Below, piece by piece: positions 8,289 to 16,950 of a DNA stretch of 64,000 bases. The position numbers and the translations under genes are program-made. Source of the stretch: Aurantiacibacter rhizosphaerae (lineage in GTDB: Bacteria > Pseudomonadota > Alphaproteobacteria > Sphingomonadales > Sphingomonadaceae); contig NZ_WUBR01000004.1 of the NCBI RefSeq assembly GCF_009807005.1, forward strand, positions 124,001 to 188,000, given 5' to 3'. Every line of letters begins with the position of its first letter. Within the stretch, counting starts at the first letter, position 1. The notes beneath the pieces were generated by a model. The model made no database searches. It was not told the origin of the DNA and worked only from the letters and a program-made list of their open reading frames with translations.

Positions 8289-9662
8289 ATGGCCATTTCC
8301 CGCATATTGATCGCAAACCGCGGTGAAATCGCGCTGCGCATCCATCGCGCCGCACATGAGATGGGTATCGAGACCGTGGCGGTGCATTCCACCGCCGATG
8401 CCGATGCCATGCATGTACGACTGGCGGATCACGCAGTTTGCATCGGCCCGCCGGCCGCATCGGAAAGCTATCTCAACCACGCTGCCATCATTTCGGCGGC
8501 AGAGATCACCGGCGCAGACGCTATCCATCCCGGCTACGGCTTTCTTTCGGAAAACGCCAAGTTTGCCGACATCGTGGAAGCACACGATATCAAGTGGATC
8601 GGCCCCAAGCCTGAACATATCCGCACCATGGGTGACAAAGTGCAGGCGAAGAAAACCGCCGGCGCGCTTGGCCTGCCACTGGTGCCCGGCAGTGATGGCG
8701 CAGTCTCCGATTTTGACGAGATGCGCGAAGTCGCGGCGGAAATCGGTTATCCCGTGCTGGCCAAGGCGGCGAGTGGCGGTGGTGGTCGCGGGATGAAGGT
8801 CATCCCCAGCGAAGACCAGCTCGAAACACTCGTGAAACAGGCGCAGAACGAGGCGATGGCCGCGTTCGGTGATGACACGATGTATCTGGAAAAATACCTC
8901 GGCAACCCGCGCCATATCGAATTCCAGGTATTCGGTGACGGACGCGGTAACGCTATCCATCTGGGGGAGCGCGATTGCTCCTTGCAGCGCCGCCATCAGA
9001 AGGTGTTCGAGGAAGCGCCCTCCCCGGTCATTTCCCAGGAAGACCGAATGCGCATGGGCGGCATCGTGGCCGATGCCATGGCAACAATGGAATATCGCGG
9101 CGCGGGCACGATCGAATTCCTGTGGGAAGACGGCAAATTCTACTTCATCGAGATGAACACCCGCCTGCAGGTGGAGCATCCCGTTACCGAAGCGATCACC
9201 GGCATGGATCTGGTGCGAGAGCAGATCCGTATCGCCGACGGCAAGGATCTGTCGGTAAAACAGGAAGATATTGTCTTTTCTGGCCACGCGATCGAATGCC
9301 GGATCAACGCCGAAGACCCGTTCACCTTCGCCCCCAGCCCCGGCAAGATCGAATATTACCACCAGGCCGGCGGCATGCATGTGCGCGTGGATAGCGGGCT
9401 TTATGCCGGATACACGATCCCGCCCTATTACGATTCCATGATCGCCAAGCTGATCGTCTACGGCCGCACGCGCGAAGGTTGCCTGATGCGTTTGCGCCGG
9501 GCGCTGGAAGAGATGGTAATCCAGGGAGTAAAAACCTCGATTCCCCTCCATCAGGAACTGCTGAAACAGCCCGACGTGCTGAGCGGCGATTATACGATTA
9601 AATGGCTGGAAGAATGGCTGGCGGAACGCGCTAAGGCAGAGAACGCCGCCAGCGAAAGCTGA
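8289..9662 (+). CDS. accC: Acetyl-CoA carboxylase, biotin carboxylase subunit
   Basis: ATP-dependent carboxylation of biotin on AccB. The 457-residue length is normal. The ATP-grasp fold shows ILIANRGEIALRI at the N-terminus, GYGFLSENA, the glycine-rich loop ASGGGGRGMK, the ERDCSLQRRHQK signature, EMNTRLQVEHPVTE and the C-terminal lid domain. It is immediately behind accB, so stoichiometric synthesis is expected. Confidence 0.98.
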   Translation: MAISRILIANRGEIALRIHRAAHEMGIETVAVHSTADADAMHVRLADHAVCIGPPAASESYLNHAAIISAAEITGADAIHPGYGFLSENAKFADIVEAHDIKWIGPKPEHIRTMGDKVQAKKTAGALGLPLVPGSDGAVSDFDEMREVAAEIGYPVLAKAASGGGGRGMKVIPSEDQLETLVKQAQNEAMAAFGDDTMYLEKYLGNPRHIEFQVFGDGRGNAIHLGERDCSLQRRHQKVFEEAPSPVISQEDRMRMGGIVADAMATMEYRGAGTIEFLWEDGKFYFIEMNTRLQVEHPVTEAITGMDLVREQIRIADGKDLSVKQEDIVFSGHAIECRINAEDPFTFAPSPGKIEYYHQAGGMHVRVDSGLYAGYTIPPYYDSMIAKLIVYGRTREGCLMRLRRALEEMVIQGVKTSIPLHQELLKQPDVLSGDYTIKWLEEWLAERAKAENAASES

Positions 9663-9679
9663 CGGCAGGCAGACGCGCC

Positions 9680-10672
9680 ATGCCTTCGCTTACCGATATC
9701 GGCCTGCTTTTGGGTGGCCTCGTCCTGCTGATGATCGGCGGTGACGTGATGGTGCGCGGCGCTGTGCGCATTGCGGAGCGGCTGAATCTGTCTCCAATGC
9801 TGATCGGCCTCGTCGTCGTCGGCCTTGGTACATCCAGCCCGGAACTGGCCGCCAGCGTGCAGGCCGCGCTGGCAGGTTCGCCAGGCCTGGCGATCGGCAA
9901 TATCGTCGGCTCCAACATCGCCAATCTGCTGCTGGTGCTGGGCGCCGCGGCGCTGATCGCGCCGATGGCGGTGGATCGCACGTCACTTTGGCGCGATGGC
10001 GGCGTGGGGCTTGCCGCCTCGCTGGCGATGATTGTCGCCTCCTTTACTTTCGGCCTGGACCGGATTGTCGCTACTATCCTGCTGATCGGCCTCTTCCTGT
10101 ATATCTGGAGCGCCTACAAGCAGGAGAAGCTGGCGCCGGTAGACCACAGCGCGGCGTACGACAGGGCCGCAGCATCCGAAGGTTTCGACGCGCAGCTTAC
10201 CCCGCATGACAAGCCGGAAGGCAGCCTGGGCACTGCTTTGGCATTGTTCGCCGTTGGCCTGATCCTGATCGTGGGCGGGGGCACGCTGCTGGTGAATGGC
10301 GCGGTTTCCATCGCCTCCTCCCTTGGTGTGAGCGAGGCGGTGATCGGCCTCACCATCGTGGCAATCGGCACGTCCGCGCCGGAACTGGTTACGTCGGTGA
10401 TCGCGGCAATCCGGGGGCAGAGCGATATTGCGCTGGGCAATGTGCTGGGCTCCAACATCTACAATTTGCTGTTTATTGGCGGGGTCACCGGCATGGCGGC
10501 CCCCAGTGATTTTCCCGCGCAGATCGTGCAATTCGACTTGCCGCTGGCGGCGCTTGCCGCGCTGGTGGTGATGGTGTTCGCCTATACCGGCGGGCGCCTG
10601 TCGCGCAGGGAAGGTGGCATCCTGCTGGTTTCATATGTCGCCTACACCGGTTTTACGTCCGGCCTGATTTAG
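9680..10672 (+). CDS. Calcium/sodium exchanger (CaxA/YrbG family)
   Basis: A 330-residue integral membrane antiporter with an inverted duplication of two five-helix halves, the hallmark of the Ca2+:cation antiporter superfamily. The two alpha-repeats are visible as GLGTSSPELAAS with GNIVGSNIANLL in the first half, and AIGTSAPELVTS with GNVLGSNIYNLL in the second. The acidic residues in both PEL motifs are the ion ligands in relatives. It starts 17 bases after accC, so it may share that transcript, but a functional link to fatty-acid synthesis is not evident. Confidence 0.93.
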   Translation: MPSLTDIGLLLGGLVLLMIGGDVMVRGAVRIAERLNLSPMLIGLVVVGLGTSSPELAASVQAALAGSPGLAIGNIVGSNIANLLLVLGAAALIAPMAVDRTSLWRDGGVGLAASLAMIVASFTFGLDRIVATILLIGLFLYIWSAYKQEKLAPVDHSAAYDRAAASEGFDAQLTPHDKPEGSLGTALALFAVGLILIVGGGTLLVNGAVSIASSLGVSEAVIGLTIVAIGTSAPELVTSVIAAIRGQSDIALGNVLGSNIYNLLFIGGVTGMAAPSDFPAQIVQFDLPLAALAALVVMVFAYTGGRLSRREGGILLVSYVAYTGFTSGLI

Positions 10673-10720
10673 CCCGGTCTCTGGCGCGGTCTCTGGCCCG
10701 GTCTCTGGCGCGGTCTAATC
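10673..10720. repeat. 12-bp tandem repeat between convergent genes
   Basis: Three full copies of a 12-base unit (CCCGGTCTCTGG, CGCGGTCTCTGG, CCCGGTCTCTGG) and a partial fourth copy run from the stop codon of the exchanger into the last codons of the GFA gene. It alternates CCC/CGC at the unit start. It looks like a recent slippage expansion. Confidence 0.85.
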
Positions 10721-11146
10721 GAAGGTAAAGCCCGCAGCCTTAGCCTCGGCAATCACCTCTTCCCCGGTTTGCCGGGGATGGTCACCCATCATATCGCCCC
10801 AACCAGCCTTCTCATCGGTGAAAATCTCTTTCTCGATTTCGAAACTATCGGCATCGGGGAACAGTCCAGCGTGGAAACTGCGATTTCCGGTGGGCAAGAA
10901 CTTGAACCACAAATTGCTGCCGCACGTGCCGCAAAAGGCCCTCTCCGCCCATTCGCTTGATCGGTAAGCCGTGATTTCGTCCTCTCCTGCGATGGAGAAG
11001 CCCTCGCCCGTCAGCGCGCCATAAAACGCCCCGCCCCAGCGGCGGCACATATCGCAATGACAGATTTCGAGATGGTTTTTCGGCTGCTCGACCGTGATTC
11101 GTACGGCCCCGCATAGGCAGTGCCCGTCGATACTGCCGCCAGCCAA
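10715..11146 (-). CDS. GFA-family zinc-binding enzyme
   Basis: A 143-residue protein with the GFA (glutathione-dependent formaldehyde-activating) fold. Two zinc sites are suggested by GHCLCGAV near residue 8, CHCDMCRRWGG around 31 and CGTCGSNLWF around 75. Most members of this family have unknown substrates, so formaldehyde detoxification should not be assumed. The start codon is TTG (11146-11144), supported by GGAG eight bases upstream; no ATG precedes the first cysteine motif. It begins two bases after the Lrp-type regulator gene, so the two form an operon. The stop lies inside a 12-base tandem repeat. Confidence 0.86.
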   Translation of the reverse strand: MAGGSIDGHCLCGAVRITVEQPKNHLEICHCDMCRRWGGAFYGALTGEGFSIAGEDEITAYRSSEWAERAFCGTCGSNLWFKFLPTGNRSFHAGLFPDADSFEIEKEIFTDEKAGWGDMMGDHPRQTGEEVIAEAKAAGFTFD

Positions 11147-11148
11147 GC

Positions 11149-11616
11149 CTACTGCTCCAGCGGGACGCCGGGCTTATGCTTGGCGGTGCGAATCGTAAGC
11201 GAAGTTTTTACGCTGGCCACATTGGGTGCGGGCGTCAGCTTGCTGGTGAGAAATTCCTGGAAGCTTTGCAGGTCCTTGCTCACGATCTTCAGAATGAAGT
11301 CGATCTCGCCATTCAGCATGTGGCACTCCCGCACCTCGTCCAGGCCGGCGATGTGATCCTCAAACGCCTTCAGATCCTCCTCCGCCTGGCTGCGCAGGGA
11401 TACCATGGCAAACACGGTGATTGCGAAACCAAGCTTGGAAGCATCCAGATCGGCGTGGTAACCACGGATCACGCCGTCCTCTTCAAGAGAGCGCACCCGG
11501 CGCAGACATGGCGGCGCGGTCAGCCCGACGCGGCGCGCCAGATCAACATTCGTCACCCGGCCTTCTGCCTGCAGTTCTGCCAGCAAGCGACGATCAATCT
11601 TGTCGAGTGTGGACAT
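11149..11616 (-). CDS. Lrp/AsnC-family transcriptional regulator
   Basis: A 155-residue regulator with an N-terminal winged helix-turn-helix (LDKIDRRLLAELQAEGR, then VDLARRVGLTAPPCLRRVRSL) and a C-terminal RAM domain that in relatives binds amino acids and drives octamer assembly. A GGGGGA ribosome site precedes the ATG. It is followed at once by the GFA gene and is divergent from the histidine kinase at 11753, with an AT-richer gap of 136 bases that probably carries both promoters. It may autoregulate, as many Lrp proteins do. Confidence 0.95.
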   Translation of the reverse strand: MSTLDKIDRRLLAELQAEGRVTNVDLARRVGLTAPPCLRRVRSLEEDGVIRGYHADLDASKLGFAITVFAMVSLRSQAEEDLKAFEDHIAGLDEVRECHMLNGEIDFILKIVSKDLQSFQEFLTSKLTPAPNVASVKTSLTIRTAKHKPGVPLEQ

Positions 11617-11752
11617 CGGAAAGTCCCCCTATGCGAAACCCGCTACCCTGCGGATGGGTTGCGCAACATATAAAACGCCATAACGAAGAATTGCATAACA
11701 AAGTTCCCTATGCGGGTAACTGTCCCCTTTTGCAACGCATCGGTCCTTAACC

Positions 11753-13594
11753 ATGCTTGCCCCGCCGGACCCGGTTAATGCGACGGTTGATGATTTTTTA
11801 ACCGCGTTTCCAGCCGGAGCCTGCATGTTATTCGACGACCGCCTAGCCACCGTGCTGCGCATGCGCGCCGGAAGCGAAGCGGCTTTGCGCACGCAATTCA
11901 GGCAGTTGCTGGATCTGCTGGGCACGCGCGACACTCAGCTTTCGGGCCAGGCGCTGGCCCGGCTTGCCCGCATGGCGGCCACCCTTCCCGCAGCGGAGAT
12001 AGAGCGGATTCTGGTGCGGCCGGCGCTGGAAAAAAATGATCCGCACCTTGCGAACATCAGTGCGTTTGTCCGGCTGCGCGAATATCAGGCTGCGATTCCG
12101 CAAGAGACTCAATCAGCCATTTTGCGAGAGCCTGGCACGCGGCTGCGCAATGCAGAGTTCGTGGCATTCCTTGCCGAGGGGGAGCCAAAACCCGCCGCTG
12201 CCGCCGTCGCGGTGGCGCGTCTGACCGAGGATGAATGGCTGGACCTTATCCCGCGCCTGCCCATCACCGCCCGCGGATTTTTGCGCCATCGCCGTGATCT
12301 TCCAGCCTCGGTAAAGGATCTGCTGGCACAGCTTGGCGTGGGTGATCTGGTGTTGCCCATGTATCTGACGGCGGAGCAGTCGGCGAAAGCGGAGGCTGTT
12401 GCCGAGGCAGAGGCGCAGCCCGCGATGGGGGTATCGCCAGCCGAACCGGAAGACGGCATCCGAGCCCTGCGCCGCCGGATCGAAGCATTCCGCGAAGGCC
12501 GCCAGAATGGCCGCACCGGCTCAAATGCTCGAGCGATAGGCTCCGGCCCTCAGGTGGAGGACTCGGACAATTCGCTGATCGACGTAATCACCGATGGCAG
12601 CGGTGCCATCGTTCACTGTGACGGGCTGGCCGCGCCCATGTTGACCGGCATGGTCCTGACCGCGCCTACTGCAGGTTCGCTGGTGAGCTTCGCCGATGAC
12701 GTTGCCCTGCGTCTGCGTCGACGTCAGCCGCTGAACCAGGCAAGCCTCTTAATGGATGCTGCCCCTGATATCAGCGGGGAATGGCTGATGGATGCAACGC
12801 CGTTGTTCGTCCACTCCACCGGCGCATTCAACGGCTATGCCGCGCGGCTCTATCGCCCTGTCGCGCCCGATCCGGCCACTGCGCCCGATACGCAGGGTGA
12901 CGCCATGCGGCAGGTGCTGCATGAATTGCGCACGCCCGTAAACGCGATCCAGGGTTTTGCAGAGATCATCCAGCAGCAGATCTTCGGCAATGTGCCGCAT
13001 GAATATCGCGCCCATGCGGCTTCCATCGCGGTGGATGCGGCAAAGCTGCTGGCAGGCTTTGACGAGGTGGACCGGCTGGTGAAGCTGGAAAGCCGCACCA
13101 TGAAGCTGGAAGAAGGCGCGTGCGACTTTCGCGTGGCGCTGTCCGATACGGCGCAGCGGCTGGAAGGCGTGCTGCGGGGTCGCAATGCCGGTTTTGCCCT
13201 GAATGTTTCCGGCGATCACTTCACCGTGCCGCTGGATCGCGGGGAAGTCTTGGCCATGTGCTGGCGTTTGCTGGCCACCGCAGCGGGCGCACTGGCACCG
13301 GGAGAGACATCCGAACTGGCCCTGTCCAGTGACGGCACCACCGTCGAACTTGGTCTGGATGTGCCGGAAAGCCTGCGCCTTGGCGCTGCAGATACGTCCC
13401 GAGAAGGTCAGCGGCGGCGCGCGATCAGCGCGGGCATGTTCGGCCCCGCCTTCGCATTCCGGCTGGCAGAGGTGGAAGCGATTGCCGCGGGCGGTTCCCT
13501 GACATGTGAAAAAGACAGGGCAACTCTGCGCCTGCCCGCCTTGACCTTGCAAGCTACCCCCCATAGCACCGCTGGCGGGATCGCGGGGGGCTGA
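11753..13594 (+). CDS. Histidine kinase-like protein with degenerate ATPase domain
   Basis: A 613-residue, apparently soluble protein. Residues 1-200 are helical and unassigned, 205-235 are Ala/Glu-rich, and about 273-365 look like a PAS domain. The dimerisation helix carries HELRTPVNAIQGFAEII with the phosphoacceptor His390. The C-terminal region should be an ATPase domain, but the N-box is replaced by MCWRLLATAAGALAPG without its Asn, and no DxGxG box is seen. A late FGPAFAFRLAEVEAIAAGGSL resembles the G2 and last strand. It may therefore be a phosphotransfer or sensor scaffold rather than an active kinase. No response regulator is adjacent. No clear ribosome site supports the ATG at 11753, so the start is uncertain. 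Confidence 0.8.
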   Translation: MLAPPDPVNATVDDFLTAFPAGACMLFDDRLATVLRMRAGSEAALRTQFRQLLDLLGTRDTQLSGQALARLARMAATLPAAEIERILVRPALEKNDPHLANISAFVRLREYQAAIPQETQSAILREPGTRLRNAEFVAFLAEGEPKPAAAAVAVARLTEDEWLDLIPRLPITARGFLRHRRDLPASVKDLLAQLGVGDLVLPMYLTAEQSAKAEAVAEAEAQPAMGVSPAEPEDGIRALRRRIEAFREGRQNGRTGSNARAIGSGPQVEDSDNSLIDVITDGSGAIVHCDGLAAPMLTGMVLTAPTAGSLVSFADDVALRLRRRQPLNQASLLMDAAPDISGEWLMDATPLFVHSTGAFNGYAARLYRPVAPDPATAPDTQGDAMRQVLHELRTPVNAIQGFAEIIQQQIFGNVPHEYRAHAASIAVDAAKLLAGFDEVDRLVKLESRTMKLEEGACDFRVALSDTAQRLEGVLRGRNAGFALNVSGDHFTVPLDRGEVLAMCWRLLATAAGALAPGETSELALSSDGTTVELGLDVPESLRLGAADTSREGQRRRAISAGMFGPAFAFRLAEVEAIAAGGSLTCEKDRATLRLPALTLQATPHSTAGGIAGG

Positions 13595-13625
13595 CGCCCC
13601 TTTACTGCATGCAGGGAGATCGACA

Positions 13626-14624
13626 TTGTCGATGGGCAATCTGCTCAATCCGCCATCCGCACGCGCCATGGCACGTTTCGCGGATGATACCCCGCGTTTT
13701 CTGCTGACAGTCGACACCGAAGAGGATTTCGACTGGGAGCAACCATTGACGCGAGACAGCCACGATACGCGTCATGTGCGCAGGCTGGAGAAATTTCAGG
13801 ATTTTTGTGAGGGCCAAGGCGTTGTCCCTGTCTACCTGGTGGATTGGCCCATCGCCAATTCTCGCACCGCAAGGGAGATTTTGCGCGAACCGCTGATGCA
13901 GGGCCGCGCGGAGATCGGCGTGCAATTGCACCCATGGGTCAACCCGCCGTTTCAGGAAGAGGTGACGCAGCAGAATTCCTTTGCCGGAAACCTGCCTGCC
14001 GAGCTGGAAGGTGCCAAGCTGAAGGCACTGCGCGATGCGATCGAAAGCAATTTCGGCATCGCTCCACTGATTTATCGCGCGGGCCGATATGGCCTTGGCA
14101 GGAATACGGCGAAATTGCTGACCAGTCACGGCATCGCCATCGACACTTCGGTTCGCCCGCTGTTCGATTATTCCAGCGGCGGCGGCCCTGATTATCGCGC
14201 CCACCCCCTCGCGCCCTATTGGGTGGACGAGGACAAGACCTTGCTGGAACTGCCGCTCACCAGCGCCTTCTGGGGCATGCTGCGGCGACAAGGGGCCTTC
14301 ATCTATCCGCGCCTCTGGCGCGCGCCTGCGATGCGCGGCGTTCTGGCGCGGCTGGGATTGCTGGAACGCGTTCCGCTCACGCCGGAGGGTGTGAGCGTAG
14401 AGGAAGCGATACGCGGCATAGACATGGCGCTGGACGATGGCCTGCCCATGCTGGTGCTATCGTTTCACAGTCCTTCCCTGCTGCCCGGCTCCACCCCTTA
14501 CGTGCGCGATGATGCGGATCTTGATGGATTGTATGACTGGTGGCGCCGCATCCTCACCTATCTCGAAACGCGCGGCGTGAAGCCCAGCAGCGTGAGGGAC
14601 GTCATGGGATCGGTAGTGCGGTAG
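13626..14624 (+). CDS. Polysaccharide deacetylase family protein (WalW-like)
   Basis: A 332-residue protein with a carbohydrate esterase 4-like fold. The N-terminal LLTVDTEEDFDW gives the Asp pair expected to hold the metal, and VQLHPWVNPP carries a probable metal histidine. FHSPSLLPG near the C-terminus supplies a further histidine. The family includes WalW, whose substrate is not well established; cell-surface polysaccharide is a guess. There is no signal peptide. The TTG at 13626 is chosen because AGGGAG lies seven bases before it; an in-frame ATG follows at 13632. It lies 31 bases after the histidine kinase-like gene and may be co-transcribed. Confidence 0.8.
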   Translation: MSMGNLLNPPSARAMARFADDTPRFLLTVDTEEDFDWEQPLTRDSHDTRHVRRLEKFQDFCEGQGVVPVYLVDWPIANSRTAREILREPLMQGRAEIGVQLHPWVNPPFQEEVTQQNSFAGNLPAELEGAKLKALRDAIESNFGIAPLIYRAGRYGLGRNTAKLLTSHGIAIDTSVRPLFDYSSGGGPDYRAHPLAPYWVDEDKTLLELPLTSAFWGMLRRQGAFIYPRLWRAPAMRGVLARLGLLERVPLTPEGVSVEEAIRGIDMALDDGLPMLVLSFHSPSLLPGSTPYVRDDADLDGLYDWWRRILTYLETRGVKPSSVRDVMGSVVR

Positions 14625-14681
14625 GGGATCTGGCTGCCTGATTGCGGCAGAACAGCAGGCCGGAAGGGTTCGTCCGGCAGA

Positions 14682-14761
<80 letters not shown>

Positions 14762-14957
14762 GACCGGGACCGCCCTTAGGTTTTGCGCGAAAACGGTGCA
14801 AGCTCCAATCCACTTGGTGGCCAAATAAATATCACATTCTCACAGAGCGAGCGCACATTGCCCACACCGATGATATGTGCTTCTACCTAGTCTTACGCCT
14901 CCAGATCGGAGGCAGATGCGCGAGGGGGCGAGCCAATTGGCGGCTTAGGCTTGCCGC

Positions 14958-15353
14958 ATGTTCACTATCGCAACTGCGGCAACCGCTATCGCCCTCACCA
15001 TGTCCTGCAGCGTAACGGATGGAGACACCATCCGCTGCGGCGACGAACGCATTCGTATCACCGGAATAGACGCACCGGAAACGCGCGCCTGCCGCAAGGG
15101 GCGCACATGCGTGCCGGGTGATGGCGATGCCTCCACCCGCACCATGGAGGACCGGGTGAATGGCGCGCAGCTCACCATCGTTCGGCTGGGGCAGGATCGC
15201 TATGGGCGAACGCTGGGCGTGATCTATGCCGATGGCGTGAACGTGGCCTGCGCGCAGTTGGAGGCGCGGCAGGCCTATTATATAGAGCGCTGGGACGATA
15301 AGGGGCTGGTCGCCGCCGATTGCCCGCGGCTGGCTGCCGAACGCATGATCTGA
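14958..15353 (+). CDS. Thermonuclease-like (SNase) protein
   Basis: A 131-residue protein of the staphylococcal nuclease fold. The opening hydrophobic stretch (residues 1-18) could be a signal peptide. The core shows VTDGDTIRCG, RITGIDAPETR and DRYGRTLG, which supply the Asp and Arg/Glu/Arg set (about R33, E41, R84) used by Ca2+-dependent nucleases of this family. It is short but complete for the minimal domain. Cys44, Cys51, Cys96 and Cys122 may form disulfides if secreted. It stands alone between two tRNA genes. Confidence 0.87.
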   Translation: MFTIATAATAIALTMSCSVTDGDTIRCGDERIRITGIDAPETRACRKGRTCVPGDGDASTRTMEDRVNGAQLTIVRLGQDRYGRTLGVIYADGVNVACAQLEARQAYYIERWDDKGLVAADCPRLAAERMI

Positions 15354-15371
15354 AGCGATTGGCACGCAAGG

Positions 15372-15447
15372 TGGTGGGCCCGGCAGGATTCGAACCCGCG
15401 ACCTAGCCGTTATGAGCGGCCAGCTCTAACCACTGAGCTACAGGCCC
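15372..15447 (-). tRNA. tRNA with CAT anticodon, probably tRNA-Ile2
   Basis: A 76-base cloverleaf on the minus strand with CCA encoded. The acceptor is GGGCCTG/CGGGCCC, and the anticodon stem GGCCG/CGGCT holds the loop CTCATAA with anticodon CAT. CAT tRNAs are initiator Met, elongator Met or Ile2 (lysidine-modified). The short D loop AGCTCAGTGGTTAGAGC and the C4-G69, C5-G68 pairs match tRNA-Ile2 features known from E. coli better than elongator Met. Identity as Ile2 is likely, not proven. Confidence 0.9.
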
Positions 15448-15512
15448 GCACCCAACCTTGCGTGCAAAAGCGCCCCTAGCTTCCGCATGGCGGGGCCGCA
15501 AGCGGGGAGCGA

Positions 15513-16895
15513 TTATTCGCCGGTCTGAATGCTTTCCGCCTCGTTGGCGAGAATGCCAACAACCTGCGTCCACACCGCCACGTTCTGGCGCAGCTGCACG
15601 GGGTCTACCTTGTCCAGCGTATCGTCAGGCGTGTGGTGCAATTCGAAATAGCGGGTGCCATCCTGCTGCAGATCGATGATAGCCCCGCCCTGATCGCGGC
15701 TGATATTGATGTCCGCCCCGCCGCTGGCGACATTGGTGGAATTGGCCACACCAAAACGCGCCACCGATTGCGCGATGCGGGCATGCAGATCGGGGTTCGT
15801 CTCCCGGAAATTGCTTTCAAATCGCCAGATGCGATCGGCACCGAAATCGCTCTCCATGCCAACGCCAATAGGTTCATCGATATGCGTGGCGCTATAGGCT
15901 TCACTGCCCCACAGGCCCGTTTCCTCTGCACCCGCCATCAACACGCGGATGGTGCGCAGCGGCTGGCCTGCCTCGGCAACGTTCAACGCGGCGGAGGCGA
16001 CAATGGCGCAGCCGGCGGCATCGTCAATCGCGCCGGTGCCCAGATCCCAGCTATCGAGGTGGCAGGCCACCAGCACGGGCGGCAAGGAAGGATTGCTGCC
16101 GGTGATTTCCCCCAACACATTGCCGCTGGTGGTGTCACCCAGCCAGCGCGGCGTCAGCGTAAGGTGCATGGTGATGGGCTGGCCGTCGGCGCGCGCGAAC
16201 ATCCGCTCCAGATTGTCTGCATCGGGGTTTGACAGCGCGCCTGCCGGGGTGGGCTCCACCCCATCGGCAAATGTGGTGCCGCCGGTGTGCGGCGTGCGGT
16301 GGTTTTCCGTGCCGATCGATCGGATGATAGTGGCAATCGCGCCCTTGCTGGCGGCAAGGCTTGGCCCCGTCCAGCGGGCAGGCCCGGCAAAGCTGTAGCC
16401 GGAACCATCCTGCGTCGGGCGCATGTCATGGCTGATGAAGGCGATCTTGCCGCTCAGGCTGCCGACGGGCGCAGCCTCCAGATCGGCATAGCTGGGGAAA
16501 TAGACCACTTCGGCCTCAATCCCGTCTGCCCCGGTGGAGGCGGTGTTGCCCAGCGCAGTGATGTGCATCGGCTGCGCGAAAGGCGCGGTGACACGTGCTT
16601 CCTCCTCGCCGCGAACCCAGGTGCGCATCTGAAACGGTTCATCCGCCACTTTGGCAAAACCGCGCGCGTTCAGCCAGTCCATCGCCCAAGCGCGCCCGCG
16701 TGCCTCTGCCGGGGTGCCCGGCTGGCGCGGGCCAACTTCGGTGGTGATGCCTTCCAGGAAATCCCATGCCGCCTGATCGGACGTCAGAGCGTGATCGGCC
16801 CTGTCTGCCACGGCAGTGGTGTGATGCTCCGCCTGAGCGGCGGCGGGAAGGATGAGTGAGATGGCTGCGACCGCCGAGAGACATTGTTTTTTCAT
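15513..16895 (-). CDS. Secreted M28-family metallopeptidase
   Basis: A 460-residue zinc exopeptidase of the M28 clan. Residues 1-23 form a signal peptide (MKKQCLSAVAAISLILPAAA), so it acts in the periplasm or outside. A protease-associated insert spans about 100-240. The di-zinc site is visible as ACHLDSWD, GAIDDAAG (bridging Asp), AGAEETGLWGS (catalytic Glu pair), GMESDFG and a late FELHHTPDD His. Relatives are carboxypeptidase Q-like enzymes or aminopeptidases; specificity cannot be read. The start at 16895 is preferred to the frame start at 16943 because it gives an intact signal peptide. It is 55 bases behind the DUF427 gene. Confidence 0.9.
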   Translation of the reverse strand: MKKQCLSAVAAISLILPAAAQAEHHTTAVADRADHALTSDQAAWDFLEGITTEVGPRQPGTPAEARGRAWAMDWLNARGFAKVADEPFQMRTWVRGEEEARVTAPFAQPMHITALGNTASTGADGIEAEVVYFPSYADLEAAPVGSLSGKIAFISHDMRPTQDGSGYSFAGPARWTGPSLAASKGAIATIIRSIGTENHRTPHTGGTTFADGVEPTPAGALSNPDADNLERMFARADGQPITMHLTLTPRWLGDTTSGNVLGEITGSNPSLPPVLVACHLDSWDLGTGAIDDAAGCAIVASAALNVAEAGQPLRTIRVLMAGAEETGLWGSEAYSATHIDEPIGVGMESDFGADRIWRFESNFRETNPDLHARIAQSVARFGVANSTNVASGGADINISRDQGGAIIDLQQDGTRYFELHHTPDDTLDKVDPVQLRQNVAVWTQVVGILANEAESIQTGE

Positions 16896-16950
16896 GGGGC
16901 AACTCGCTAATGCCAAAAGCCTCATCAGCCAAGGCCTTCCCAACCGGGGA

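Noticed and set aside
7737-9551. 604-residue minus-strand open frame
   Set aside because: It is antisense to accB and accC and has no family pattern.
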